DNA of 64,000 nucleotides from Candidatus Cardinium sp. TP. Its GTDB lineage: Bacteria > Bacteroidota > Bacteroidia > Cytophagales > Amoebophilaceae. The stretch's first letter is position 1, and each line of letters begins with the position of its first letter. Positions 1 through 11,029 of the stretch are shown piece by piece. The translations under genes were made by a program, and so were the position numbers. The notes below the pieces were generated by a model that saw only the letters and a program-made list of their open reading frames with translations, did no database searches and was not told the origin of the DNA. Location: NCBI RefSeq assembly GCF_025215055.1, contig NZ_JANAVR010000001.1:1-64000 (forward strand), given 5' to 3'.

Positions 1-100
1 AATTAGTCTTTGAAAAAAATAATCAAATCGCTTATCTTAACAACCTAACTGACACATTTAACTTAACGGACAACTTTAATACTTAAATTTTTACTGCCTG

Positions 101-433
101 TCAGATTAAATCTTGACTACTACATATAATGAAATAAGTAACATTATATCTATCATCCGATGTATGCAAACCATTCATACATGCTTTCGGATATTTTACC
201 ATGACCTTTTCTAGACCTTTCCTCCCCCTTTGGAATAAAGCATTAAATTCAACACAGAATAAATTTGGGTATTCTTGCTTCACCAAATCGACTTTTTTGC
301 TAACCTTACTTAAGTGATCTTGACCTATTTCCGGACTATCTATATATAATCCTTTACTTAAAAAAACACATTGCATCAACTGAGTGATACTGATCAACTC
401 AAATAGAAAAGCTTTTATATATTTTCCACACAT
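101..433 (-). CDS. hypothetical protein, 110 aa
   Basis: An ATG-initiated reading frame of 110 codons with no recognised domain, no signal peptide and no clear membrane segment. The second half is rich in Lys, Asn and Tyr, as expected for a genuine protein in an AT-rich genome. It lies alone, transcribed away from the rRNA block's terminator and separated from it by about 240 bp. It could be a remnant of a longer gene that continues outside the window. I see nothing that identifies its role. Confidence 0.3.
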   Translation of the reverse strand: MCGKYIKAFLFELISITQLMQCVFLSKGLYIDSPEIGQDHLSKVSKKVDLVKQEYPNLFCVEFNALFQRGRKGLEKVMVKYPKACMNGLHTSDDRYNVTYFIICSSQDLI

Positions 434-670
434 AGTTATATTAGTTTATAGGTGGGTATAAGCTCGCTTACATTAAAGCAGTTTTTAATATGATTTATGA
501 AATAAATTATATTAAATCAACCTATACACGGCAATACACTATAGTTTTATATACTGCATATTTTTATGCTTGTGGTTTAAGTAACCTATATATTACCGAA
601 GCAAGAAGGATTCCAAGGTTAAAGTAAGGAAGTAGGGGATTAAAGTAAGGGTTCAAAGGGCAAGAGTAAA

Positions 671-712
671 AAAAATGCCATGCAATAAATCATCACTGCA
701 TGGCACAAAAAA
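671..712 (-). terminator. Rho-independent terminator of the 23S-5S operon
   Basis: A perfect 9-bp inverted repeat (TGCCATGCA at 676-684, TGCATGGCA at 697-705) with a 12-base loop lies just past the 5S 3' end. On the minus strand the second arm is followed by a run of T residues (A-run at 668-675 on the plus strand). Position and structure fit an intrinsic terminator for the rRNA transcript. Confidence 0.85.
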
Positions 713-717
713 AATAA

Positions 718-830
718 AAGATGGCAACTACCTACTCTCCCGCGTATTACCGAAGTACCATCGGCGCTGCTGGGCTTAACTGCTCTGTTCGGAATGGGAA
801 GAGGTGCACACCAGCGCTTTCGTCACCTTT
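718..830 (-). rRNA. rrf: 5S ribosomal RNA
   Basis: On the minus strand the sequence has the standard 5S order: a GGTGAC-type 5' arm near 829, the conserved CACCTCTTCCCATTCCGAAC loop region, AGTTAAGCCC, and a 3' GTTGCC arm that pairs with the 5' end. The length of about 113 nt is normal. It lies about 90 bp downstream of 23S and is followed by a strong terminator. The exact ends are inferred from terminal-helix pairing, so a few bases of error are possible. Confidence 0.95.
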
Positions 831-920
831 ATTTTTAATATTTTAATCTTTTGAAATTATACCAAATCAAAAGAAAGTAATTGACTACTGTAAAAGCAAA
901 ATCAAGAAAAAAACAAGAAA

Positions 921-3805
<2,885 letters not shown>

Positions 3806-3985
3806 CTTACTTGCTCTTGAAATGGAAATAGACTGAATCCTAAAAAGGAATCCGCCTACCCTATTTTGCTTTTACAATAAGTCAAAGAACATCTTTCGAA
3901 ACCTAACGGAGATCGACCTAGCACGCTTGCACCTTATCATTTGATGCCTTTACCGCTTTGATCTCTTCCACGTTGAATCGTAATA

Positions 3986-4016
3986 CAAAGGTATAACTTT
4001 TTTTTTTAACCGCAAA
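3986..4016 (-). promoter_or_regulatory. Bacteroidota-type promoter of the 23S-5S operon
   Basis: Read on the minus strand, TTTG (complement of 4013-4016) is followed after exactly 19 bases by TACCTTTG (complement of 3986-3993). This matches the established Bacteroidota consensus TTTG-N17-23-TAnnTTTG. It lies about 180 bp upstream of mature 23S, so transcription would begin near 3979. Its presence directly before 23S supports independent transcription from 16S. Confidence 0.75.
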
Positions 4017-4090
4017 TATTTTTTTCAAATAAATGTGGTATTGCTTTGCATCATATCGCTTTTTTAATCTTACCTCCCCTATTTTTGCAC

Positions 4091-4480
4091 GTGATCAGCC
4101 AATGGAGTCAAATTAAGGGAAAAGTATGCTAATACAGCAGTACAAAAAGTAGTCTATGGATAGATAGTTAAGTATACTCCTCTGCCCATGGCCGCCAATA
4201 AAAAGTTTGGCGCGCAGTAAAAGTAACGAAATGCTCTATTGTTCAGCGGGAAAAACAGAACTCGCCCACTACGTGGGCTCACACAAGCTGTTTTTCTGAT
4301 CCGCTGCATAACAGCTCGTCTAAAGATTACAAGTTTACTGAAGCGCCAATTTTTTTTATCGGCGGCGATTAGCACCTTATGTTGACGCCATTGGAACAAA
4401 CGCAATTAATATTATATTTTATTTGACAATCAATAAAATACACTACTTAAGTTGACCTCATTGAGTGATCAGCTAATGGA
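4091..4480. repeat. Mosaic palindromic repeat element flanked by 15-bp direct repeats
   Basis: A non-coding element between direct repeats GTGATCAGCCAATGG (4091-4105) and GTGATCAGCTAATGG (4465-4479). Its ends are inverted (GGAGTCAAATTAAGGG versus the complement of the CTTAAGTTGACC end). The centre carries a hairpin around an AACAG...CTGTT core (about 4250-4300) that recurs near 48750-48800. A minus-strand frame of 83 codons at 4154-4405 runs through it, but its translation recurs in the 48.7-kb copy, so it is repeat sequence and not a gene. Confidence 0.75.
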
Positions 4481-4531
4481 ATTTTTATTCTGCTTTTTTG
4501 GAAAGACACTAGCTGTCCTAAATTGATCCCA

Positions 4532-5401
4532 TTACTTACGCAAATTAAATAGATTCAACTTTTTTTTAGGATTAGGTTCTGGGTCTGTAGAGGGGTTAGG
4601 GCTCCAGTCACGCACAAGGACCATAACATAGAACGTTGACAACCTTGTCATATAATCCATAATAACATCTTGACTCTTTTTAGTATTTTCTTTTAAAATA
4701 CCTATCGATTTCAATACGTTATTGATCTGATTTAAGAATTCATTCATACCATCCATTAATGAATCTAATTTCTTGAGCCTGAATTCTTTTAGATTTTCTA
4801 TAGCTCCTAGTAACAATTTTGGGTCTTTAATTATATCTACATCGTGCTCTGCATCATCTCCATAGGTTTCTTTATAATACTTCTTGTACGTATCGTATAA
4901 TTCGGACCTTTTCATTCTTGGATCTTTTATCGAATCAAGCATGTTACAGCTGAATGTTACAAATTCATTCACCTCTCTTTTGAGCACCTCGCATTCCTTC
5001 TCTCTAATTGCTATTAACTTTTTTAGGGCTACTGATAACGATATTAGGTATTTATAGTTACATGGATTTACCTTAGAAAATCCACGAATTTCTGTACAAA
5101 GCCTCTCATAGACCTCGTATGCTTTGATCTTATAATATTTTAGGGAAGGACTGTCATGTTCAGTTATCTTTTTATAACATTCATTATCTATAGGTAATTT
5201 AGGGAGTTCACGGGATTGTTCGGGATGATCGCTATTATTAGAAGATTTGCCTACTGCTTCTACAACCCCATTCTTAACCTGGCTTGTAGTACATCCAAAT
5301 AAATTGATAAACAAACCATTAGATAAAGTCAATACTATTGGAAATTTTGTTTTTGAAAAGATAAAACCTTTGCGAATCGATTTATTTTTATTTATATCCA
5401 T
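4532..5401 (-). CDS. putative secreted lipoprotein of unknown function, 289 aa
   Basis: ATG start at 5401. The N-terminus has a basic stretch (residues 1-18), then a hydrophobic segment ending in a plausible lipobox (LFGC, Cys about residue 37), so the product is probably a lipoprotein with a rather long signal peptide. The mature part is mostly helical and Lys/Glu-rich, with predicted coiled-coil character around residues 100-240, and ends in a Pro/Asp then Lys-rich tail. I recognise no family. It stands alone between two repeat elements. Symbionts of this group secrete many lineage-specific proteins, so a host-interaction role is possible but is only inferred. Confidence 0.6.
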   Translation of the reverse strand: MDINKNKSIRKGFIFSKTKFPIVLTLSNGLFINLFGCTTSQVKNGVVEAVGKSSNNSDHPEQSRELPKLPIDNECYKKITEHDSPSLKYYKIKAYEVYERLCTEIRGFSKVNPCNYKYLISLSVALKKLIAIREKECEVLKREVNEFVTFSCNMLDSIKDPRMKRSELYDTYKKYYKETYGDDAEHDVDIIKDPKLLLGAIENLKEFRLKKLDSLMDGMNEFLNQINNVLKSIGILKENTKKSQDVIMDYMTRLSTFYVMVLVRDWSPNPSTDPEPNPKKKLNLFNLRK

Positions 5402-5717
5402 GATGTGTAATTGGTTGTCAGTTATAGTTTAGTTTAGTTTAATGCAGGGCCCAATGCATTGAGAAACGATGCCAATGGGCGTATCATGCACCTAAAGCTA
5501 AAGGGATCACTTGATATAGGGCGGTTTGTTGTCAGAGCATAACTGCACCTCTGAATGAACCATGATTATGAACAAATGTTCTAGCATGCACTTCAGTTCT
5601 ATCCAAGTAATGTCTGCTTAACATCAAATACATAAAGTTTAAAAAAAACTACTTTTGAGTTTTTACACTTAAATCTTGTATCCATTCAGTGGTGTGGTTT
5701 TTAGGCAATAATATTTT
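5402..5717. other. Intergenic region, no gene seen
   Basis: Between the lipoprotein start and the repeat element at 5718. No convincing reading frame. The last part (near 5683-5717) contains a repeat-family end fragment, GTATCCATTCAGTGGTGTGG, whose inverted counterpart is present at 10866-10891. Confidence 0.5.
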
Positions 5718-5973
5718 GTATCTATTCAAGTTACTCGTTTTTTGCATTAAAAGAACAACGCCCCTGAAAAAGTCGCGGTTTAGAAAGTGGCATTTTACAG
5801 ATGATTAGGAAAAAAAGTTTCCTTTGAAGCCCCAAAGGGGGCGCTTCCTGTTTTTCCATCTGTAAGATGACACTTTCAGCGACTTTTTACCGAGGGCTTG
5901 ATTTTTTGTCCACTTTTTTATCAAGAAAAAAGTGGGATAAAATGCATTATTAACCAGTACCGTGAACAGATAC
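5718..5973. repeat. Palindromic MITE-like element, complete copy
   Basis: Imperfect terminal inverted repeats: left GTATCTATTCAAGTTACT, right the complement of AGTACCGTGAACAGATAC. Inside, AAAGTGGCATTTTACAGATG near 5790 pairs with CATCTGTAAGATGACACTTT near 5855-5875, giving a long imperfect hairpin. A CTTTTTTATCAAGAAAAAAG palindrome lies near 5920. No transposase gene is present. Closely similar copies occur at 35448 and 63666. Confidence 0.8.
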
Positions 5974-6367
5974 TAAATCTTTAAGTTGAACAATAAGTCT
6001 AAAGGGCATATTACGGTTTCCCTATGGGCAGAAAAATCAACCCACTGCCTACTAGTACAGTAAAAGCTTTTGCAGAATTATCTATTTTACAGGGTAACCG
6101 CAACTTTCTATAAAAGCTTATCTGTTTTTTTACGCACTGTCCAGCACTAATCCACTGCGTGAGTTATATCAAGAAAAAACTTCATCGATTACAGCTTCTA
6201 CGACTTATGGATGGTTCGCCTGCTTCCAGTTTATATCCATCCTAACAGCTTAAATTGTCTAACAAGTGGTTTTTATACTGATAAGATAAAAAATCAAAAA
6301 ACTTGTTCGAAGAGCGGATTTGACCTAAATTCCATAATTCCATCCCAGAAAACGATCAACCATACCG
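5974..6367. other. Intergenic region upstream of thyA
   Basis: About 390 bp between a repeat element and thyA with no recognisable gene. A 68-codon frame at 6211-6417 overlaps the thyA start in another frame and resembles no protein. The region presumably holds the thyA promoter, but I could not find a convincing TTTG/TAnnTTTG pair. Confidence 0.4.
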
Positions 6368-7162
6368 ATGAAACCATATTTAACTTTATTAGCACATATC
6401 TTAGCAGAGGGAATTGACAAAAAAGATAGGACTGGAACAGGAACCAAGAGTATTTTTGGCTACCAGATGCGGTTTAACTTAGAGGAGGGCTTTCCATTGC
6501 TTACTACTAAAAAAGTGCACCTGCACGCTATTATTCATGAATTACTTTGGTTTTTAAGCGGTAATACCAATATAGCTTATCTACAGCAACATGATGTTAC
6601 AATATGGGATGAGTGGGCAACTAAAGAGGGGGAACTAGGCCCTATTTATGGCCATCAGTGGAGGAGTTGGCCTACCGCAATAGGAGAAAAAATTGATCAA
6701 ATAAGCGCCATTATAAAGGAAATAAAAGCAAACCCTGATTCTCGTAGGCTATTGGTCAGTGCATGGAATGTGGGTGAAATTCCTAAAATGGCATTGCCGC
6801 CTTGTCATGCGTTTTTTCAGTTTTACGTAGCGAATGGAAATCTATCTTGTCAGTTCTACCAACGTAGCGCGGATGTTTTTTTAGGAGTACCTTTTAATAT
6901 TGCTTCTTATGCGTTGTTAACGATGATGATGGCGCAAGTATGCCAACTACAACCTGGAACGCTAATTCATACCTTGGGCGATGCGCATCTCTACCATAAT
7001 CACCTGGAACAGGCAAATTTACAACTCCAACGTAAGCCATACGCATTGCCTAAGATGCAACTCCGCGGGACCGTAACCGATTTGTTTGATTTTGTCTATG
7101 AGAACTTTACACTACTCAACTATATACATCATCCAGCTATTAAAGCAGCTATTTCTGTGTAA
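6368..7162 (+). CDS. thyA: thymidylate synthase ThyA
   Basis: Converts dUMP to dTMP using methylene-tetrahydrofolate, producing dihydrofolate. The 264-residue product has the length of classical ThyA. The [11 protein letters not shown] folate/phosphate loop is at residues 21-31, a HELLWFLSG motif at 57-65, the catalytic Cys146 in PPCHAFFQF, and the [20 protein letters not shown] substrate region follows. The C-terminus matches the usual family ending. The ATG at 6368 gives the expected N-terminus. A folA gene, often adjacent, is not in the window. All visible catalytic residues are intact. Confidence 0.97.
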   Translation: MKPYLTLLAHILAEGIDKKDRTGTGTKSIFGYQMRFNLEEGFPLLTTKKVHLHAIIHELLWFLSGNTNIAYLQQHDVTIWDEWATKEGELGPIYGHQWRSWPTAIGEKIDQISAIIKEIKANPDSRRLLVSAWNVGEIPKMALPPCHAFFQFYVANGNLSCQFYQRSADVFLGVPFNIASYALLTMMMAQVCQLQPGTLIHTLGDAHLYHNHLEQANLQLQRKPYALPKMQLRGTVTDLFDFVYENFTLLNYIHHPAIKAAISV

Positions 7163-7297
7163 AAGTCTCTCGTTACTTTTTTCAACCCAATTGAGTGCTT
7201 TTTCTATTTTATCGCCTGCCTATTTTACCTGTTGCCAGGCGAATCCACTTTTACCACCTAATTTTCTATCCATATTCTAGCTAAGCCATCTTAGGTA

Positions 7298-8184
7298 CTA
7301 TCCACCATTATTATAATACTTCTCTATTAAATTTTTGGCAATAGCAACTGTTTCTGGATCAGGTTCACCTGAATAGTTACTAGGCCTAAAATGCATCTGA
7401 AACGATGTGCATACATATCGGGTAGCTTGATCCAACATGCCTGTAAGATGAATGGATAACCATAGGTATTTAAATCTTTTTGAAATTGCTCAATATCTAT
7501 GCTACCTTGTTCTTTTACATCAAGCTCAGATCGATTATACCAAGCACCTATACCATTTTTATAAAGTTTTTCCCAAGGAAAGGCAAGACCTGGGTCCTGC
7601 TTTCTTCCAGGTGCCAAATCAGCATGGCCTATTATATGAGTAGGCTGCACACCATATGTTGTCATAATCGGCTGCGTTAAGGCGATAACAGTATCTATTT
7701 GATAATCTTAGAAAGGATCCCAAGTACGCTTACCGGCTACATCCTCATAGCCTACATTCACTATTTTTACACCTATCGAGGTACTATTGACATCATTAAA
7801 AGCGCCCCACTGACCAACACCTGCATGCCAAGCCCGCTTAGCCTGAGGGACCAAACTATAAACCTTCCTCTGGTCACCTATAGCTCTTTTGGGTACTAAA
7901 TAATGGGCACTAACGCGTGCAGGCCTAGATGCATCTGTTAAGATTTGCAAGGACCTTTCCAAATCTGCTACAGTATAATGCATCACCAGTGTAGATATAG
8001 CATTCGATCCACGCTCATTGTAGTTGGGGGAGGGACGACTATAATCCACTACAATTGGATTATTGATCAAATTACTTGAATACCCAGGACTATACATTCC
8101 ATTACGGAACCCACTACACGATGAAATAATAGGTTTAAGACCTGAAAACATCAATGCTAAGCATAAGCTTAGATAGATACGCAT
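7298..8184 (-). pseudogene. N-acetylmuramoyl-L-alanine amidase (AmiD/AmpD-like), broken by a stop codon and a frameshift
   Basis: The first part (7708-8184) encodes a signal peptide or lipoprotein leader and the Amidase_2 core, with the zinc-ligand region LVMHYT and the RTWDPF motif. A TAA (plus-strand tta at 7708-7710) then interrupts the frame. The same frame continues without other lesion (QIDTVIALTQPIMTTYG) into HIIGHADLAPGRKQDPG, which holds the remaining zinc ligand and catalytic residues. A second lesion, a frameshift near 7435-7445, displaces the C-terminal peptidoglycan-binding end. The correct end (MHFRPSNYSGEPDPETVAI) is readable in another frame down to a TAG at 7298. Two independent lesions argue for a true pseudogene; readthrough alone would not restore it. 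Confidence 0.85.
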
Positions 8185-8377
8185 GGTAATATTGTTTAGA
8201 TTTTAGCAGCATACTGCGCATACCGAATCATTACTTTACCTAATACATAGGATTTAAAAAATATTAGATTAATTCTATACTATTAAACATAAATGTAAAT
8301 AACAAGTATACATTCTGTAAAACCATTATCATAAAATTATACTTATACAATACAACTGCTTGCAACTATTAAAAAAT

Positions 8378-8881
8378 ATGGAAGGCACAAAGGATACATT
8401 TTACTACAACTATACCACTACACCACTTGGCAAAATACTGCTAACCACCCACGCCAACCAACTAACGGGGCTATATCTGGAAGGAGACAGACCTTTTCCT
8501 ATCATGCCAACCCAGCGGGAATACCATACTACACCATCGGTTTTCAAGGAGATAGAGCTACAACTGCACGAATATTTTAATTTAAAAAGGACTACTTTTA
8601 CAATTGATTATAAGTTATATGGAACTGATTTTCATATAAATATATGGAAATCCTTGCTCAAAATTCCCTACGGGGAGGTCTGCACTTACAAAATGCTTGC
8701 CTCTTTAACAGCGTACCCGCATGCAATCAGGGCAGTAGCTTCTGCTATTGGTAAAAACCCTTTGTCTATTCTATTACCTTGTCATAGAGTGATTAGAAGC
8801 GATGGATCACTAGGCGGATATGCTGCCGGGATAGCTGTAAAAAAACAGTTGCTTACATTAGAAGCGCAAGCCATAAACTAG
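8378..8881 (+). CDS. ogt: methylated-DNA--[protein]-cysteine S-methyltransferase
   Basis: A suicide DNA-repair protein that removes alkyl groups from O6-alkylguanine. The ATG at 8378 gives 167 aa; an upstream in-frame TTG at 8360 is less likely. The C-terminal domain carries the helix-turn-helix region (GEVCTYKMLA), the arginine-finger region RAVASAIGKNP and the active-site PCHRV motif (Cys about residue 135), followed by GSLGGYAAG. The N-terminal ribonuclease-like domain is present in reduced form, as in Ogt proteins. It is a single gene between repeat-rich gaps. Confidence 0.95.
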   Translation: MEGTKDTFYYNYTTTPLGKILLTTHANQLTGLYLEGDRPFPIMPTQREYHTTPSVFKEIELQLHEYFNLKRTTFTIDYKLYGTDFHINIWKSLLKIPYGEVCTYKMLASLTAYPHAIRAVASAIGKNPLSILLPCHRVIRSDGSLGGYAAGIAVKKQLLTLEAQAIN

Positions 8882-9042
8882 TTTATGGCTTGCGAGGCAT
8901 GACACCATTCAAATTGAACGGCCGAAACCACTAGGTTATCTTGCCTTGAACAATAATTTTGTATCTTATTTTTCATAAGTAGCAGATCAGGTTTTAAGTA
9001 GCAGATCAGGCTATGGTAAAAAATGCACACAACGCACGAATT

Positions 9043-9558
9043 ATGAAAATTGGTTTACTCTCAGATACCCATGGGTGGTTGGATCCTAAAATTTTTGATC
9101 ACTTTGAAAAATGTGACGAGGTGTGGCATGCAGGGGACATTGGTGACTCTGAGTTACTTCCTGTATTTGATCGTTTCAACCATTTTAGAGCGGTATATGG
9201 CAACATTGATGACCGTACAATAAGAAATAAGCACCCTGAATTTCAATCATTTCAATGTGAGCAAGTGCATATATGGCTGATACATATATCGGGTTATCCG
9301 CCTTTATATACGCCACAAATACGCACCAAATTAAGCGTAGAGCAACCTGATATTTTGGTAGGTGGCCACTCACACATCTTACGGGTGATGCATGACATCA
9401 AGCGTCCTCCGATGCTTTACCTGAACCCTGGTGCGGCTGGACGCCATGGTTCCCATTATATGCGTACGCTATTGCGTTTTGAAATCAATAATAAAAAGGT
9501 TCACAATATAGAGGTTATAGAGCTAGGCACTAGAGCGGCATTAGTAGAGTATGATTAA
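9043..9558 (+). CDS. YfcE/MJ0936-family metallophosphoesterase
   Basis: A calcineurin-like phosphoesterase with a dinuclear metal site. The motifs are in family order: LLSDTHG (residues 5-11), WHAGDIGD, AVYGNIDD, and GGHSHILRV near the C-terminus, then NPGAAGRHG. Starting at the second ATG (9043) places MKIGLLSDTHG at the normal N-terminus; the frame opens 30 bp earlier at 9013. The substrate cannot be read from sequence; relatives hydrolyse model phosphodiesters. A 16-bp sequence is repeated just upstream of the start (8976-8991 and 8995-9010). Confidence 0.92.
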   Translation: MKIGLLSDTHGWLDPKIFDHFEKCDEVWHAGDIGDSELLPVFDRFNHFRAVYGNIDDRTIRNKHPEFQSFQCEQVHIWLIHISGYPPLYTPQIRTKLSVEQPDILVGGHSHILRVMHDIKRPPMLYLNPGAAGRHGSHYMRTLLRFEINNKKVHNIEVIELGTRAALVEYD

Positions 9559-9645
9559 GATTTCCGTTCAAAACATTGGCGAAAAGGTAATTTGGTCTTT
9601 GCTTCCATTGTGTTAATTTAAATAGTACATGGCCGTCGATAAAAA

Positions 9646-9816
9646 GTATTTATTCAAGTCACTGGTTTTTATGTTAAAAGAAAAACGCCACTGTAAAAAG
9701 CTTTTTGCTGAGGGCTTGATTTTTTTTACTTTTTTATCAAGAAAAAAGTAAAAATAAAACAGTGTATTGAAGAGATACGATATCCCTTCAGTTGATGCCA
9801 TTGGTTGAACACATAC
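9646..9816. repeat. Palindromic MITE-like element, short copy
   Basis: Begins GTATTTATTCAAGTCACTGG and ends CCATTGGTTGAACACATAC, the inverted terminal signature of the family. It keeps the CTTTTTTATCAAGAAAAAAG internal palindrome but lacks the central hairpin. A 62-codon minus-strand frame at 9613-9801 is repeat sequence, not a gene. Confidence 0.7.
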
Positions 9817-9853
9817 AATAACTAAAACTATACAGTTAACGACTGATGAGATT

Positions 9854-10612
9854 ATGAAATTTATCGATACACATGCCCATATATATGACCTTACATTACC
9901 TTTGGTTGTAGAGAATGCGCAAAGAAACGATATCCAAAAAATCTATATGCCAAATATAGAGGAAGAGACGATCGAAAGAATGATGGATGTAGCCGGAGAC
10001 TATCCTTGCTGTTTGCCTATGATGGGGATCCATCCTTGTCATATCAGAAAAGATTTTACCAAACAGTTATATATAGTAGAGGAATGGCTGGATAAAGGTG
10101 GGTTTATAGCCGTTGGGGAAATTGGTATAGATTTATACCATGATACTGCTTTGCTTGAAGCACAACAGGAAGCATTTAGCATTCAACTTTCTTTAGCCAA
10201 GCGCTATCATTTGCCTGTATCTATTCACTGCAGAAATGCCTTTAAAGAGGTCATCAACCTATTGGAAATAGAACAGGACGGCAGTCTAAAAGGAGTGATT
10301 CACTGTTTTACCGGGGACTTGCGTGAAGCAGAAAAATGTATAGCGCTGGATTTTTCGCTAGGGGTTGGCGGGATTATTACAATACCGAAAAGTGGACTAG
10401 CCGAAACCATATCGGCTATAGATCTCAAACATTTGGTCTTAGAAACCGATAGTCCGTACTTAGCACCCTCACCTTTTCGAGGGAAACGCAATGAGCCAAG
10501 CTACTTACGCTATATAGCAGAAGCACTTGCAACCATCAAGGAGGTCTCCTTAACAGAAGTGGCATCTATAACGACACAAAATGCTGAGGCAATTTTTGAG
10601 GCAAAGAGATAA
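9854..10612 (+). CDS. tatD: TatD-family deoxyribonuclease
   Basis: A TIM-barrel metal-dependent hydrolase; relatives act as 3'-5' exonucleases in DNA repair or turnover. The metal-ligand motifs are all visible in the 252-aa product: THAH (His7, His9), GEIGIDLY (Glu89), SIHCRNAF (His125), VIHCFTGD (His150) and ETDSPYLAP (Asp199). Length and end are normal for TatD. It is monocistronic, with a repeat element on each side. Confidence 0.95.
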   Translation: MKFIDTHAHIYDLTLPLVVENAQRNDIQKIYMPNIEEETIERMMDVAGDYPCCLPMMGIHPCHIRKDFTKQLYIVEEWLDKGGFIAVGEIGIDLYHDTALLEAQQEAFSIQLSLAKRYHLPVSIHCRNAFKEVINLLEIEQDGSLKGVIHCFTGDLREAEKCIALDFSLGVGGIITIPKSGLAETISAIDLKHLVLETDSPYLAPSPFRGKRNEPSYLRYIAEALATIKEVSLTEVASITTQNAEAIFEAKR

Positions 10613-10637
10613 TAAGGAGTGTTTATCTTACTTTTGT

Positions 10638-10891
10638 ATCTGTTCACGATACTGGTTAATAATGCATTTTATCCCACTTTTTTCTTAATAAAAAAGTGGA
10701 AAAAATCAAGCCCTTGGTAAAAAGTCGCTGAAAGTGTCATCTGTAAGATGACACTTTCAGCGACTTTTTACAGGGGCGGTGTTCTTTTAACGCAAAAAAC
10801 CAATAACTGGAATAGATACCTAATAAAAACCACTGCGCTGAACAGATACCAAAATATTTTTGCCTAAAAACCACACCAATGAATGGATACA
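10638..10891. repeat. Palindromic MITE-like element plus two extra end fragments
   Basis: The core copy runs 10638-10819, from GTATCTGTTCACGATACTGG to a CCAATAACTGGAATAGATAC end. Its internal hairpin is nearly perfect (AAAAGTCGCTGAAAGTGTCA and its complement near 10725-10770). Two further end fragments follow in tandem, ending GAACAGATAC (near 10848) and GAATGGATAC (near 10890). The last is the inverted counterpart of the fragment at 5683-5717. The arrangement suggests repeated insertion or end duplication. Confidence 0.75.
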
Positions 10892-11029
10892 CTATTTTTC
10901 TTTTCATCTGTAAACTCTGCTTTCTGATCGTGATTTTTTACAAGAGGCATTTTTCTTGTTTTGGGACAGTGTTTCCAAATGACTGAATAGATACGAAAAA
11001 AAGTATGATATAAAATTCTTTTTACTGTC

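Noticed and set aside
4154-4405. 83-codon minus frame
   Set aside because: Its translation recurs at 48755-48982 inside another copy of the same dispersed repeat, so it is repeat DNA.
6211-6417. 68-codon plus frame upstream of thyA
   Set aside because: Overlaps the thyA start in another frame and shows no domain.
9613-9801. 62-codon minus frame
   Set aside because: Falls within a palindromic repeat element.
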